Shown here: in pieces, positions 1 to 8,842 of the stretch
Layout of the letters: every line of letters starts with the position of its first letter
Position numbering within the stretch: the stretch's first letter is position 1
Origin: Candidatus Omnitrophota bacterium
GTDB taxonomy: Bacteria; Omnitrophota; Omnitrophia; Omnitrophales; Aquincolibacteriaceae
Assembly: GCA_016930235.1 (NCBI GenBank)
Contig: JAFGHI010000026.1
Span: 1-52,758 of the forward strand
Length of the DNA stretch: 52,758 nt
Reading direction: 5' to 3'
Made by a program: the position numbers and the translations under genes
Notes under the pieces: model-generated
Databases searched by the model: none
The model's input: only the letters and a program-made list of their open reading frames with translations
Told to the model about the DNA's origin: nothing

Positions 1-276
1 AATCCTCTTTATATGAATCGTTCCGGGGGAAGATTGACGGACCGCAGTGTCCGGCGAATGATATTGAAATATGCGAAAAGAATTGGTCTTAAAACAGATA
101 TTTCACCTCATACGTTGAGGCATTCTTTCGCAACGCACATGCTCGACCGAGGGGCTGATCTAAGAAGCGTTCAAGAACTTTTGGGGCATGAAAATCTGTC
201 GACGACTCAAATTTATACTCATGTAACGACTAAGCGACTGAAGGAAGCCTATGATGCGGCTCATCCCAGAGCTTAA
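1..276 (+). CDS. Xer-type tyrosine recombinase, C-terminal part (5' truncated by window edge)
   Basis: The frame is open back to base 1, so the gene starts outside the window; the ATG at 13 in the ORF track is internal. The visible ~91 residues carry the hallmarks of the tyrosine-recombinase catalytic domain: [12 protein letters not shown] (H-x-L-R-H box), LLGH (second histidine) and the nucleophile tyrosine in TQIYTHV. This family cuts and rejoins DNA by a 3'-phosphotyrosyl intermediate; XerC and XerD resolve chromosome dimers at dif, while relatives serve as integrases. The close spacing between boxes and the lack of a C-terminal extension favour XerC/XerD over a phage integrase, but the N-terminal half that would separate them is not visible. 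The 27-bp gap to waaA suggests co-transcription. Confidence 0.88.
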   Translation, partial: NPLYMNRSGGRLTDRSVRRMILKYAKRIGLKTDISPHTLRHSFATHMLDRGADLRSVQELLGHENLSTTQIYTHVTTKRLKEAYDAAHPRA

Positions 277-303
277 GGGTTGGATGAAGGATAGAAGGTT
301 GGA

Positions 304-1731
304 ATGATGCAGGAAAAGCATGACGAAAGAGTGGATAGGAAAATATTGTGGATTTCTCCATGGAAGAAATTGTTTCTCTCTTTTTTAGGAGATCTGGCTT
401 TTATCTTTTTCGGTGTATTTTATTTACCTGTTTTTTTGACGAAAATTTCACAAGCGCAAAGCCGATGGGCCCTGATCAAAGAGCGTTTGGGTTTTTTGCC
501 CGATCCATTACGTCAAAGCATTCGCGCAAAAAAAATTCTTTGGATTCATGCTGTGAGTGTAGGAGAGGTGATGGCGGCAAAATTATTTATAGAAAAGTGG
601 ACGGAGAAGGACCAAACCCCTCATCTTGTTTTGACCACGGTGACTCCGACAGGGCAGAAAATTGCCAAAGGACTGGAGTCCCCGAGCGTGTCTGTTTGTT
701 ATTTCCCTTTTGATCTTTCTTGGGTTGTCCGTCGTTTTATCCGCATTTTGAAACCCGTTTGTTTATTACTTTTAGAAACGGAATTGTGGCCTAATTTACT
801 GCTGGAATCCCAGCGTGCGGGCGTTCCTGTGGGGGTCTTAAATGGAAGATTGTCCCCTCATTCAACCAAGCAATACCGTCGGTTCGGATTTCTATTCAAA
901 CCTCTTTTCGAGAGTTTGAGTTTTGTCTGTACTCAAACAGATGAAGATCAGGATCGGTATATTCATTGCGGTGTTGAGCCCGAGCGCGTTCAGATTCTGG
1001 GGAACATGAAATTCGATCAAATTGCGCTGATGGAAAAACAAGAAGATGATCAAGATGAGTTAAGATCGAAGTGGCATTTTTCTTCTGAAGACCGGGTATG
1101 GATTGCTGGAAGTACCCACCCCGGGGAAGAAGAAAAAATTTTACAAGTATTTAACCAAGTACGAGAAAATCAACAATTACTAAAACTTTTAATTGCTCCA
1201 CGACACATTGAACGTGCCAAAAAGCTGGCCAAGCTTGCAGCAAAAAAAGGGTTTCGCGTATGGCTTACGAGCGATACCCGGCCGGCCGGCGATTTTGACG
1301 TGGTCGTTTTGGATCGCTTGGGAGTGTTGAAACATCTTTATGCTCTCGCCAATGTGGTTTTCGTGGGAGGTAGTTTCGTGTCAAGGGGAGGACAAAACCC
1401 GATTGAACCTGCAAGTTTTCGCAAACCGATTCTTCACGGCCCTCACACCTTTAATTTTGCGAGGATTTACCATGTTCTCGATCAAGAAGGTGGGGCGTTG
1501 ATGGTGAAGGATACCGAACAACTTCAGTTTGCTCTTAAACGGCTTTTAGAAGATGTGCGAGAAGGACAACAGATCGGTGATCGCGCCTATGAGATCGTAA
1601 AAAAGCTCCAGGGAGCTACTGAGAGGCATGTCGGTTGGGTTTTGGATTTTCTTGCCCCGGCATTGAAGGAAAGGATTCACGATGTTCAACGAAATGCGAA
1701 GTTATTTTCGCCGACTGGCAGAAGGATGTGA
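304..1731 (+). CDS. waaA: 3-deoxy-D-manno-octulosonic acid (Kdo) transferase WaaA
   Basis: Transfers Kdo from CMP-Kdo to the lipid A precursor at the inner membrane. The 475-residue protein has an N-terminal membrane segment (about residues 19-40, FLSFLGDLAFIFFGVFYLP), then the GT30 N-domain with WIHAVSVGEVMAA, whose glutamate is the family catalytic base, TTVTPTG, and ETELWPNLL. The C-domain shows IAGSTHPGEEE and GGQNPIEPA, both characteristic of the nucleotide-binding half of WaaA. Its length is ~50 residues longer than E. coli WaaA, mostly at the N-terminus. It overlaps lpxK by 50 bp and begins a run of translationally coupled genes. Whether it adds one, two or more Kdo units cannot be told from sequence. 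Confidence 0.95.
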   Translation: MMQEKHDERVDRKILWISPWKKLFLSFLGDLAFIFFGVFYLPVFLTKISQAQSRWALIKERLGFLPDPLRQSIRAKKILWIHAVSVGEVMAAKLFIEKWTEKDQTPHLVLTTVTPTGQKIAKGLESPSVSVCYFPFDLSWVVRRFIRILKPVCLLLLETELWPNLLLESQRAGVPVGVLNGRLSPHSTKQYRRFGFLFKPLFESLSFVCTQTDEDQDRYIHCGVEPERVQILGNMKFDQIALMEKQEDDQDELRSKWHFSSEDRVWIAGSTHPGEEEKILQVFNQVRENQQLLKLLIAPRHIERAKKLAKLAAKKGFRVWLTSDTRPAGDFDVVVLDRLGVLKHLYALANVVFVGGSFVSRGGQNPIEPASFRKPILHGPHTFNFARIYHVLDQEGGALMVKDTEQLQFALKRLLEDVREGQQIGDRAYEIVKKLQGATERHVGWVLDFLAPALKERIHDVQRNAKLFSPTGRRM

Positions 1732-2737
1732 AACCGGTAGTTTGGCCACAATTTTATGTCCCGTGACGGAGGTGATTTCAAAAATTTATCATTTTAGCGT
1801 TAGGACCGTTCGAGCGCTTTATGAAAAAAAGATACTTAAACGGAAAAGACTTCCGTTCCCTGTGGTCAGTGTCGGAAATCTGACTTGGGGAGGGACGGGG
1901 AAAACGCCGGTTGTTGAATATTTAGCCCGGCGGGTCGGTGAGCGCCGAAGGAATGTCCTGATTTTGACTCGCGGCTATAGCCACGATGAGATCAATCAGA
2001 TGAAGCATCATCTTCCCCATGTAGGGATTGGTGTTGGGAAGAATCGCTATCGAGTCGGGAAAAGACTAGGGAAAAAGACCCGCTATGATCTTGCGATTTT
2101 AGATGATGGGTTCCAACACTTTCCCATCGAAAGAGATATTGAGATCATTACGGTTAATTGTCTTAACCCCTTTGGGAATGGCAAACTCATCCCCCGGGGT
2201 ATCTTGCGTGAACCCGTCAGTGTACTTCAAAAAGCAGCGATTATCGTGATGACACACGTCAACCTCGTGCGCCCTAAAGAACTGCAAGAATTAAAAACCA
2301 GGCTTCAATCGTTAGCGCCAGAGGCTTTTATTGTGGAGTCTTATCTTGAGCCGCTTTTCTTTTATCGGGCAAAGAAAAGATCGCGGGTATCGATATCAAA
2401 GCTTCAAAATCAACGGGTGACAACCTTTTCGGCAGTTGGTGTCCCGCGATCGTTTCAGTTACTGCTTTCACAATATCAGATTCGTCCGATCCGGAATTTT
2501 GAATTTACGGATCATCACCAATTTTCCAAGGGTGAACTCGAAGAAATCAAAGAAATCAGTGCCTCGGCTTCAGCCAGTGAGATTATCACAACGGAAAAAG
2601 ATTTTTATCGTTGTCCGGATTTAATTACGGAAACCTTAAACCCTCTCGTGTTGGCGACGCGATTGAGAATTGCTTCCGGGGAAGAAGTTTTAACCGATAG
2701 ACTTTTTCATTTGTTAGGAGTGACTCCTCGATGGTGA
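1682..2737 (+). CDS. lpxK: Tetraacyldisaccharide 4'-kinase LpxK
   Basis: Phosphorylates the 4' position of the lipid A disaccharide using ATP, the step before Kdo addition. The P-loop [14 protein letters not shown] (about residues 63-76) and LDDGFQH, whose acidic pair lies at the active site, are diagnostic. The family N-terminal helix that docks to the inner membrane corresponds to residues ~20-55. Start chosen at ATG 1682 because a purine-rich AAGGAAAGGA lies just upstream and the N-terminal helix needs these residues, although this overlaps waaA by 50 bp; ATG 1697 is the alternative. In E. coli lpxK lies beside msbA; here it is coupled to waaA upstream and an acyltransferase downstream, i.e. 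ordered as a lipid A maturation unit. Confidence 0.94.
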   Translation: MFNEMRSYFRRLAEGCETGSLATILCPVTEVISKIYHFSVRTVRALYEKKILKRKRLPFPVVSVGNLTWGGTGKTPVVEYLARRVGERRRNVLILTRGYSHDEINQMKHHLPHVGIGVGKNRYRVGKRLGKKTRYDLAILDDGFQHFPIERDIEIITVNCLNPFGNGKLIPRGILREPVSVLQKAAIIVMTHVNLVRPKELQELKTRLQSLAPEAFIVESYLEPLFFYRAKKRSRVSISKLQNQRVTTFSAVGVPRSFQLLLSQYQIRPIRNFEFTDHHQFSKGELEEIKEISASASASEIITTEKDFYRCPDLITETLNPLVLATRLRIASGEEVLTDRLFHLLGVTPRW

Positions 2738-4680
2738 AGATTCTGGATCTTGCGGGTTATTTCGTCTTACGGGGGCTTGTCGGATTTTTTAATTTACTTC
2801 CGCACAGGATAGCGATCGGGATCGGCAGTATCCTGGGGCGGTGCGCTTATTATATGTCCGGCCGGCGGCGGGTGGCTTATGCGGATTTAAAATCAGCATT
2901 GGGCAACAGCTTGAGTGAAGCGGAAAGATGGCGGGTGGTTAAAAAGCATTACGCTCATCTGGGGAAGATGCTTGTTGAGATTCTTCGTTTTCCTTCGTTT
3001 GATCAAAAGATATTGGATCGAGTGGTCCGGATCCATCATCGCGAGCGTTTCGAGGAAGCTATTCAACAAGGGAAGGGAGTCGTTCTTTTGACGGCGCACT
3101 TCGGGAATTGGGAGCTTCTGCAAATTGTTTCTGGCATCCTCGGTAAACCCATGCATGTGCTGGCCCGTGAACAGAAACATTCCAAACTCAATGATTTTCT
3201 TAATGATTTACGTGAAATTCATGGCTCGGTTTCGGTTAAAAGAGGTATTGCCGTCCGCGATTTTCTCCGTGCTTTAAGAAAACAAGATTTAGTGGGGATT
3301 CTGGGGGATCAAGATGCGGGACGTGACGGGGGGATTATTATCCCTTTTTTTGGCCGTAAGACAACAATCCCCACTGGGGCTTTTGAACTGGCGAATCGAA
3401 CGGGCGCTCCTGTTTTACCGTGTTTTATTGTTCGAGGATCTGGGGCGTACCATGATATTTTTGTGGAACCTCCCATCGAGACAAGAGCTCATGAGAAATC
3501 GAAAGAATTTGTTAAATGCCAGACGGAAAAATACGTCAAAATTTTAGAAAACTACATTGGCCGGTATCCGGATCAGTGGCTGTGGGAGGCGAAACGATGG
3601 AAGTACACTTGGACAAAAAGGCTACTTATCTTATCTGACGGGAAAGCAGGCCACGTTAAGCAATCTAAAGCTTTAGCGAAGGCATTTAGAGATCTTCAGG
3701 ATCAATACGATAGGCCGGGGATGGAATACCCTACAAGAGTTATTGATGTTATTTTTAAGTCTGGAGTGCATCGGATTTTATTTCCTTTTGTGTGTTTGCT
3801 GATTTTGCCTTGGGCCCAGGGGCGAATTCGTTGGCTTAGTTTTTTCTTTAAGAAGGAAACATCTCAGGCTTTAGTGGAGGCCAGTGCAGATTTTGTAATT
3901 TCCGCAGGAGCGAGTCTTGCCCCTTTGAATCTTTGTCTTGCCAAAGATTCTAAAGCCAAAAGCATTGTTATTATGAAACCTTCTTTTCCTTTTCAATTTT
4001 TCCGTTATGATTTAGCGGTTATACCGGCGCATGACCGCGGAAAGGTCCCGACGCGGATTTTCAGGCGGTTGCTTGCCTTAGGCGAATCCGAACCCCAAAA
4101 GATTCAGGAAGCTTCAAAAAAGATTGCGGATGAAATTCCTTTACCCGAGAAGATAAAAATCAGCGTTTTCTTGGGAGGTCCTACACGGCATTTCCGGATG
4201 GAGCTTTCGAAAATCGAAGTGCTGTTTTCTGCTTTGGACCGGTTATCTAAGAAAGTGGGTGATTATCTGGTTACGACGTCTCGGAGGACACCTGATTTTA
4301 TTGCTCGGTATCTTAAGGACAAGATTGCGCGCGATCGGTCTTGTCAAATGCTCGTGGTGGCAAAAGAGGATCCCCGCCCGGAAGTTGTTCTGGGGATGAT
4401 GGATTTGGCGGATATCTTGATTGTGTCGGAGGATAGTATTTCGATGATTTCGGAGGCGGTTCAAACGGGCAAAAAAGTGATTGTCCTGAATTTGGATACA
4501 AAATCGCTTCCGGATAAGCATCGGCGTTTTCAAAAGGCGTTGCTCGAAAGGTCCGCAGTTGTTTCAGCAGCTCCCGAAGAACTCGAGGAGAAAATTCTTC
4601 AGGTCATAAAATTGCCGCCCTCCTTACTCCTTGAGGAGGAAAAGGTTGCTCTACAAAAGATATTACGGGAGATCTTATGA
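2731..4680 (+). CDS. LpxL-type lipid A acyltransferase fused to an ELM1-like domain
   Basis: Residues 1-~290 form a lauroyl/myristoyl acyltransferase of the LpxL/HtrB family: N-terminal hydrophobic anchor, TAHFGNWELL holding the HX4E catalytic dyad, GDQDAGRDGG, and the closing YPDQWLWEAKRWK. Residues ~296-649 match the mitochondrial-fission ELM1 family (Pfam 06258): SDGKAGHVKQSKALAKA at its start and VSEDSISMISEAVQTGKKV near its end are the typical signatures. Known bacterial ELM1-like proteins have no firmly assigned reaction; the glycosyltransferase-B-like look of the C-terminal motif suggests sugar or nucleotide binding, which is inference. The gene overlaps lpxK by 7 bp (AGGAG 10 nt before ATG) and the next gene by 4 bp. 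A single ORF of 649 codons with no break argues for a true fusion rather than a sequencing artefact. Confidence 0.88.
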   Translation: MVKILDLAGYFVLRGLVGFFNLLPHRIAIGIGSILGRCAYYMSGRRRVAYADLKSALGNSLSEAERWRVVKKHYAHLGKMLVEILRFPSFDQKILDRVVRIHHRERFEEAIQQGKGVVLLTAHFGNWELLQIVSGILGKPMHVLAREQKHSKLNDFLNDLREIHGSVSVKRGIAVRDFLRALRKQDLVGILGDQDAGRDGGIIIPFFGRKTTIPTGAFELANRTGAPVLPCFIVRGSGAYHDIFVEPPIETRAHEKSKEFVKCQTEKYVKILENYIGRYPDQWLWEAKRWKYTWTKRLLILSDGKAGHVKQSKALAKAFRDLQDQYDRPGMEYPTRVIDVIFKSGVHRILFPFVCLLILPWAQGRIRWLSFFFKKETSQALVEASADFVISAGASLAPLNLCLAKDSKAKSIVIMKPSFPFQFFRYDLAVIPAHDRGKVPTRIFRRLLALGESEPQKIQEASKKIADEIPLPEKIKISVFLGGPTRHFRMELSKIEVLFSALDRLSKKVGDYLVTTSRRTPDFIARYLKDKIARDRSCQMLVVAKEDPRPEVVLGMMDLADILIVSEDSISMISEAVQTGKKVIVLNLDTKSLPDKHRRFQKALLERSAVVSAAPEELEEKILQVIKLPPSLLLEEEKVALQKILREIL

Positions 4681-6806
4681 GAGTGCTTCAACTTCTTCCA
4701 TCTCTTGAAGTTGGCGGCGTGGAGCGTGGAGTTATCGACCTGGCGAAAGGGATGAAACAGCGTGGCGAATCGATCGTGGTGATATCTTCCGGAGGGCAAT
4801 TGGTTGCTGAGCTTCAAAAAATGGGAATTCCCCACTATGCTTTACCGGTTCATCGGAAATCTCTTTTTTCTTTGTCGTTGGTTCCCAAAATTGCTGAAGT
4901 GATTCGGCGTGAACGTATCGATATTATTCATGCGCGTAGCCGTGTCCCCGCGTGGTTGGGCTGGATTGCTGCAAGGATGACAGGAATTCCTTTTGTCACA
5001 ACTTGTCATGGCTATTATTCGACCCATCTTTTGAGTCATGTGATGGGGTGGGGTAAAAGAGTTATTGTTATTTCCAGGATTATCGGTCGTCACATGATCG
5101 ATCACTTTGGTGTCCCTCCCGATAGAATTCGGTTGGTTCATCGCGGGGTCAATCTCACCCAGTTTCCTTTCCGTCTTCCCAACGAGTTAAAAAAAAGGGA
5201 CCTTCGTTCGAACCCTTTTCGCATTGTGAATATTGGGCGTTTCTCTCCCATTAAAGGTCAGGTCGATTTTATTAAGGCGGTTCATCTCTTAAAACAAAAG
5301 TTTCCTTATCTTGAAGTTTGGCTTATCGGCTCTGAAGGAAAGGGCAAGAAGAAATATACGGAATTGGTCAAGAAGACGATTCATCAATTGGGAATGGAAT
5401 CTTGCGTCAAGTTGATGGGAACGCGCCGCGATATTCCTGATATTTTAGCCAAGGCTGACTTGCTTGTGCTTTCAACTCTTGTGCCGGAAGCTTTTGGCCG
5501 CGTTATTATCGAGGCGGGAGCTATAGGCGTTCCCGTGGTGGCGACGGGTGTCGGGGGAGTTTTGGATATCCTCGAGGATGGGCAGAATGGATTTTTGGTT
5601 TCTCCGAAAGATATTGAGGGCATGGCTCATGCCATGGGGGAGGTTCTCCGGGATCCCGAGCGCGCCAAAAATTTTGCGATTAAATTAAGAGAAAAGGTTG
5701 AGAAGGAGTTCTCTTTAGAGCAGATGACCAAGAAAACACTGGAGGTTTACCAGGAAATTAAGAAGCAGGAAAAGATTTTAATCATTAAATTGGGCGCTGT
5801 GGGAGACCTTATCCTGGGGGTGCCGAGTTTTCGAATGATACGCGAAAGATTTCCCCATGCGTTCATTTCTCTTTTGGTTGATCGGGACTTAGCCCCCTTA
5901 ATTTCGTCGTGTCCGTATTTGAACGAGGTTATCCCTGTTGACCGGAAGAAGCTTAACCAGTTCTCCTATCTTCTCAGAGTCGCTAAGAAGTTGCGCCAAG
6001 AAGGTTTTGACCGCTCGGTTGATCTTCAGAATTCGAAGTGGACTCATTTGTTGGCGTTTTTTTCGGGGATTGCTAAACGCTACGGTTTTCGGCGGGGTAA
6101 ATTTGGGTTTTTGGTGAATCGCCCGGACCACGGGTTCGATGTGGTTGAGTCGCCAGTCAAACATCAATTCCGGATTCTTTCCAAATTAGGCATCTCTGAG
6201 CTTGATGAAAAATTGGAATTGTGGCCGGATCCTGAATCGGAGAGGAAAATCGAGGAGGTCTTGCCTAGGGGAAGAGTGTCCAACGTGCCTTATCGTATAG
6301 GGCTGGTTTTAGGTTCAAGCAATAAATGGCCGACGAAAAGATGGCCGCTTTCTTCTTATTATGAGCTTTCGAAGAATCTCATGAACCGGTGGCCTTGCCA
6401 AATATTCTTGATTGGGACGGAGACGGATATTGATTGGCGTTCGGTTTTCCGTGATATCGATCAGAATCGTGTGATGGATATGATGGGAAAAACATCGCTC
6501 AAAGATTTGGTCTCCCTGATTTCGAGACTGGATGTTTTGGTAACAGGTGATACGGCACCTCTTCACGTGGCGAGTGCCGTGCGCACACGAGTAGTTGCTC
6601 TTTTTGGTCCCACAGATCCCAAACGGCATGTTCCGAACACTCAAGGGATTACGGTCCTTTATCGGTCGTTAGCTTGTCAGCCCTGTTACCGTGGAGAATG
6701 TCATCATGAAGAAAAGTTAGCATGCCTGAACCATATTTCGGCTCACGAGGTTATGGATGCTGTGACGAGACATCTTGAGTCGCTTAAAGCGGAGTGCTGC
6801 CTATGA
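4677..6806 (+). CDS. Bifunctional glycosyltransferase: GT4 domain fused to GT9 (heptosyltransferase-like) domain
   Basis: Residues 1-~360 are a GT4 (GT-B fold) retaining glycosyltransferase: VGGVERGVIDLAKGM near the N-terminus, IVNIGRFSPIKGQ opening the nucleotide-sugar domain, and PEAFGRVIIEAGAIGVPVV with the E-x7-E motif. From residue ~366 a complete GT9 domain follows: KILIIKLGAVGDLILGVPS, NKWPTKRWPL, GDTAPLHVASA and LFGPTDPKRH. It ends in a cysteine cluster, C-x2-C-x4-C-x7-C. GT9 enzymes transfer ADP-heptose or related sugars to LPS core; the actual donors are unknown here. ATG overlaps the previous stop (ATGA). Making two different transferases as one chain suggests successive core sugars are added by one protein on the cytoplasmic face. 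Confidence 0.9.
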   Translation: MRVLQLLPSLEVGGVERGVIDLAKGMKQRGESIVVISSGGQLVAELQKMGIPHYALPVHRKSLFSLSLVPKIAEVIRRERIDIIHARSRVPAWLGWIAARMTGIPFVTTCHGYYSTHLLSHVMGWGKRVIVISRIIGRHMIDHFGVPPDRIRLVHRGVNLTQFPFRLPNELKKRDLRSNPFRIVNIGRFSPIKGQVDFIKAVHLLKQKFPYLEVWLIGSEGKGKKKYTELVKKTIHQLGMESCVKLMGTRRDIPDILAKADLLVLSTLVPEAFGRVIIEAGAIGVPVVATGVGGVLDILEDGQNGFLVSPKDIEGMAHAMGEVLRDPERAKNFAIKLREKVEKEFSLEQMTKKTLEVYQEIKKQEKILIIKLGAVGDLILGVPSFRMIRERFPHAFISLLVDRDLAPLISSCPYLNEVIPVDRKKLNQFSYLLRVAKKLRQEGFDRSVDLQNSKWTHLLAFFSGIAKRYGFRRGKFGFLVNRPDHGFDVVESPVKHQFRILSKLGISELDEKLELWPDPESERKIEEVLPRGRVSNVPYRIGLVLGSSNKWPTKRWPLSSYYELSKNLMNRWPCQIFLIGTETDIDWRSVFRDIDQNRVMDMMGKTSLKDLVSLISRLDVLVTGDTAPLHVASAVRTRVVALFGPTDPKRHVPNTQGITVLYRSLACQPCYRGECHHEEKLACLNHISAHEVMDAVTRHLESLKAECCL

Positions 6807-8842
6807 AGATCCTGATTGTCATGAAAAATTGGTTGGGGGATATCCTTTTTCAAATTCCCGCCCTTGAGGCTATTCAAAAACGTTATCCTGAAGCTGAGAT
6901 TGTTTGCATGGCCCCTTTGCGTTGTTCGGAAATCTTAAAGGGTCATCCTGCCATCGATCGTGTCATTGTTTTCGATGAAAAAAAGGAGCACCGATCCATA
7001 TTTTCGAGAATGAGATTTTTGTCGGCACTCCGAAAGGAAAAATGGGACAAAGGATTCCTTTTTCACCGTTCGCGAACACGCGCCATTCTTCTTTGGCTGG
7101 CAGGAGTCAAAGAGCGAATCGGTTATCAGGCGAAAAGGCGTTTTTTTCTGACGCATGCCATTACCGAACCCGAAGGTCTCATCCATCAAACGGATTATTT
7201 TCTTGAGCTTCTTCGCCGTGCGGGTTTTACCGATTTGCCGGACGAACGATATTGTTTTTGTTTTACGGATGAAGATCAAGAATCAGGCAAACGGTTTCTG
7301 CAAGAGCATCAACTCCATCGTTTTATCTGCTTCCATTTAGGTGCGAATTGGGAACCCAAGAGATGGCCCCCGGCTCACTTTGCCCATTTGGCGGACTTGA
7401 TTGCTGAAAAATGGGGATTGCGGGTCGTTTTAACCGGGACGGGGCAAGACGAAATCCTTCTGCAGGAATTCATGAAACATATTAAAAAAGCGGGAATCGT
7501 TTCTTTGGTGGGAAAAACAAATCTGGGAGAATTAGGGGCTATTTTCCAACAGGCCCTGTTTGTTGTTTCGGGAGATTCGGGGCCTATGCATATTGCTTCA
7601 GGTGTTGGAACCCGGGTTGTGGCTTTGTTTGGTCCTACAGATCCTTCGATAACAGGCCCACGGGGGATTGGAGAGTCAGCGGTTTTGTCTTATGTCCCGG
7701 AAGGTTATCAAGTTCCTTGGTACGGTAAGAAAATTCCGAAAGGGGGATGGCTGTCAAACATTACACCCGAACAAGTGATCAACGAGATTGAAAAGAGACA
7801 GTGGCATTTACCGGCCGTCTCCGGTATCCGCACGGATCGGATTCTCGTCCATCCATTGAAGGGAGAAAGAAAGACGGCACCTCCTCAGATTCTGATTGTG
7901 ACCTTAAGTAATCTCGGCGATGTTATTTTGACGACGCCCGTGATGATGCGCTTGAAAGCCCTCTTTCCCCAGGCCCAGTTGACGGTTGTTACCAGCGAAA
8001 AGGCCAGCGGGATTTTGAAAGGAAGCTGTGTCCTGGAGAAGATTGTTGTTTACGATAAGAAAGCCTCTTGGATTGAGAAATGGAAGTTCCTCCGGAAGCT
8101 CCGGGAAAAACGCTACGATCTTGTTGTTGATCTGCGCAATACAGCGATCCCCATCCTTGTGAATGCCGGGAAAAAAAGCCCGTTTTTTCGGAAGTTTAAG
8201 CAGGTGGCTTATCGGAACCGCCATTTGGAAATCCTTGACCAGATGAAGATTCCTTCGGTTGCGATCGAGCCCTTTGATTTTTATTCCCTCCGGGAAGAAG
8301 AGAGCGCTTTGGAGAAAATAAGGAACAAAGGGGTTTTGTCCCGGGAGGGGTTTATCGTGATTGCTCCGGTGGCAGCGAGCGAACTCAAGACTTGGCCGCT
8401 TGAGGAGTATGGAAAAGTCATCCGTCAGCTTTTAGCCGAAAGGAATGAACAAATCCTTCTTGTGGGGGATCAAAGGGAAGGAGCGATTGCCGAACCTCTT
8501 GTCGCCATTGATCCGGGACGAATTTTCAATATGGCTGGGAAAATAACGATCCGTGAAACGGCGTCCCTGATTCGAAAAGCGTCTCTCGTGATTTCTAACG
8601 ACAGCGCGATCATGCATTTGGGGTTTGAATTGGACCGGCCGGTTGTTGCTATTTTCGGACCTACGGATCCCAAAAGGTATGGGCGCACAGGCCCGCGTTT
8701 TAAAATCGTTCATGAAAATGCGCTTTGTATCCCGTGCCGGAAACCGCGATGCCGATTAGATCGCCAGGTATGCTTTGAAGACCTGAGTGCGGCAAAGGTT
8801 ATCCAGGCTTGCCGAGAGTTATCCTATGCTTCTGCCTGTTGA
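6803..8842 (+). CDS. Tandem GT9 (ADP-heptose:LPS heptosyltransferase-like) double-domain protein
   Basis: Two complete GT9 domains in one 679-residue chain. Domain 1 (about 1-345): MKILIVMKNWLGDILFQIP, GANWEPKRWPP, SGDSGPMHIASGVG, LFGPTDPS. Domain 2 (about 358-679): ILIVTLSNLGDVILTTP, SNDSAIMHLGFEL, IFGPTDPKRY. Only domain 2 ends with the cysteine cluster (C-x2-C-x4-C-x6-C); the matching place in domain 1 has none and instead carries a WaaF-like PWYGKKIPKGGWLSNITPEQV stretch. I start the gene at ATG 6803, which overlaps the previous stop as ATGA and has AGCGGAG upstream; the track's GTG at 6794 is less likely. The halves differ enough to be distinct specificities rather than a recent duplication. 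Donor and acceptor sugars cannot be read from sequence. Confidence 0.9.
   Translation: MKILIVMKNWLGDILFQIPALEAIQKRYPEAEIVCMAPLRCSEILKGHPAIDRVIVFDEKKEHRSIFSRMRFLSALRKEKWDKGFLFHRSRTRAILLWLAGVKERIGYQAKRRFFLTHAITEPEGLIHQTDYFLELLRRAGFTDLPDERYCFCFTDEDQESGKRFLQEHQLHRFICFHLGANWEPKRWPPAHFAHLADLIAEKWGLRVVLTGTGQDEILLQEFMKHIKKAGIVSLVGKTNLGELGAIFQQALFVVSGDSGPMHIASGVGTRVVALFGPTDPSITGPRGIGESAVLSYVPEGYQVPWYGKKIPKGGWLSNITPEQVINEIEKRQWHLPAVSGIRTDRILVHPLKGERKTAPPQILIVTLSNLGDVILTTPVMMRLKALFPQAQLTVVTSEKASGILKGSCVLEKIVVYDKKASWIEKWKFLRKLREKRYDLVVDLRNTAIPILVNAGKKSPFFRKFKQVAYRNRHLEILDQMKIPSVAIEPFDFYSLREEESALEKIRNKGVLSREGFIVIAPVAASELKTWPLEEYGKVIRQLLAERNEQILLVGDQREGAIAEPLVAIDPGRIFNMAGKITIRETASLIRKASLVISNDSAIMHLGFELDRPVVAIFGPTDPKRYGRTGPRFKIVHENALCIPCRKPRCRLDRQVCFEDLSAAKVIQACRELSYASAC

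Noticed and set aside
1-276. Phage or integron integrase at the window edge
   Set aside because: No other mobile-element gene, attachment repeat or composition change follows; the compact C-terminus fits a housekeeping Xer protein.
1682-1731. Frameshift at the waaA-lpxK junction
   Set aside because: The 50-bp overlap keeps both proteins at full family length, and a ribosome site precedes ATG 1682, so a true overlap is simpler.
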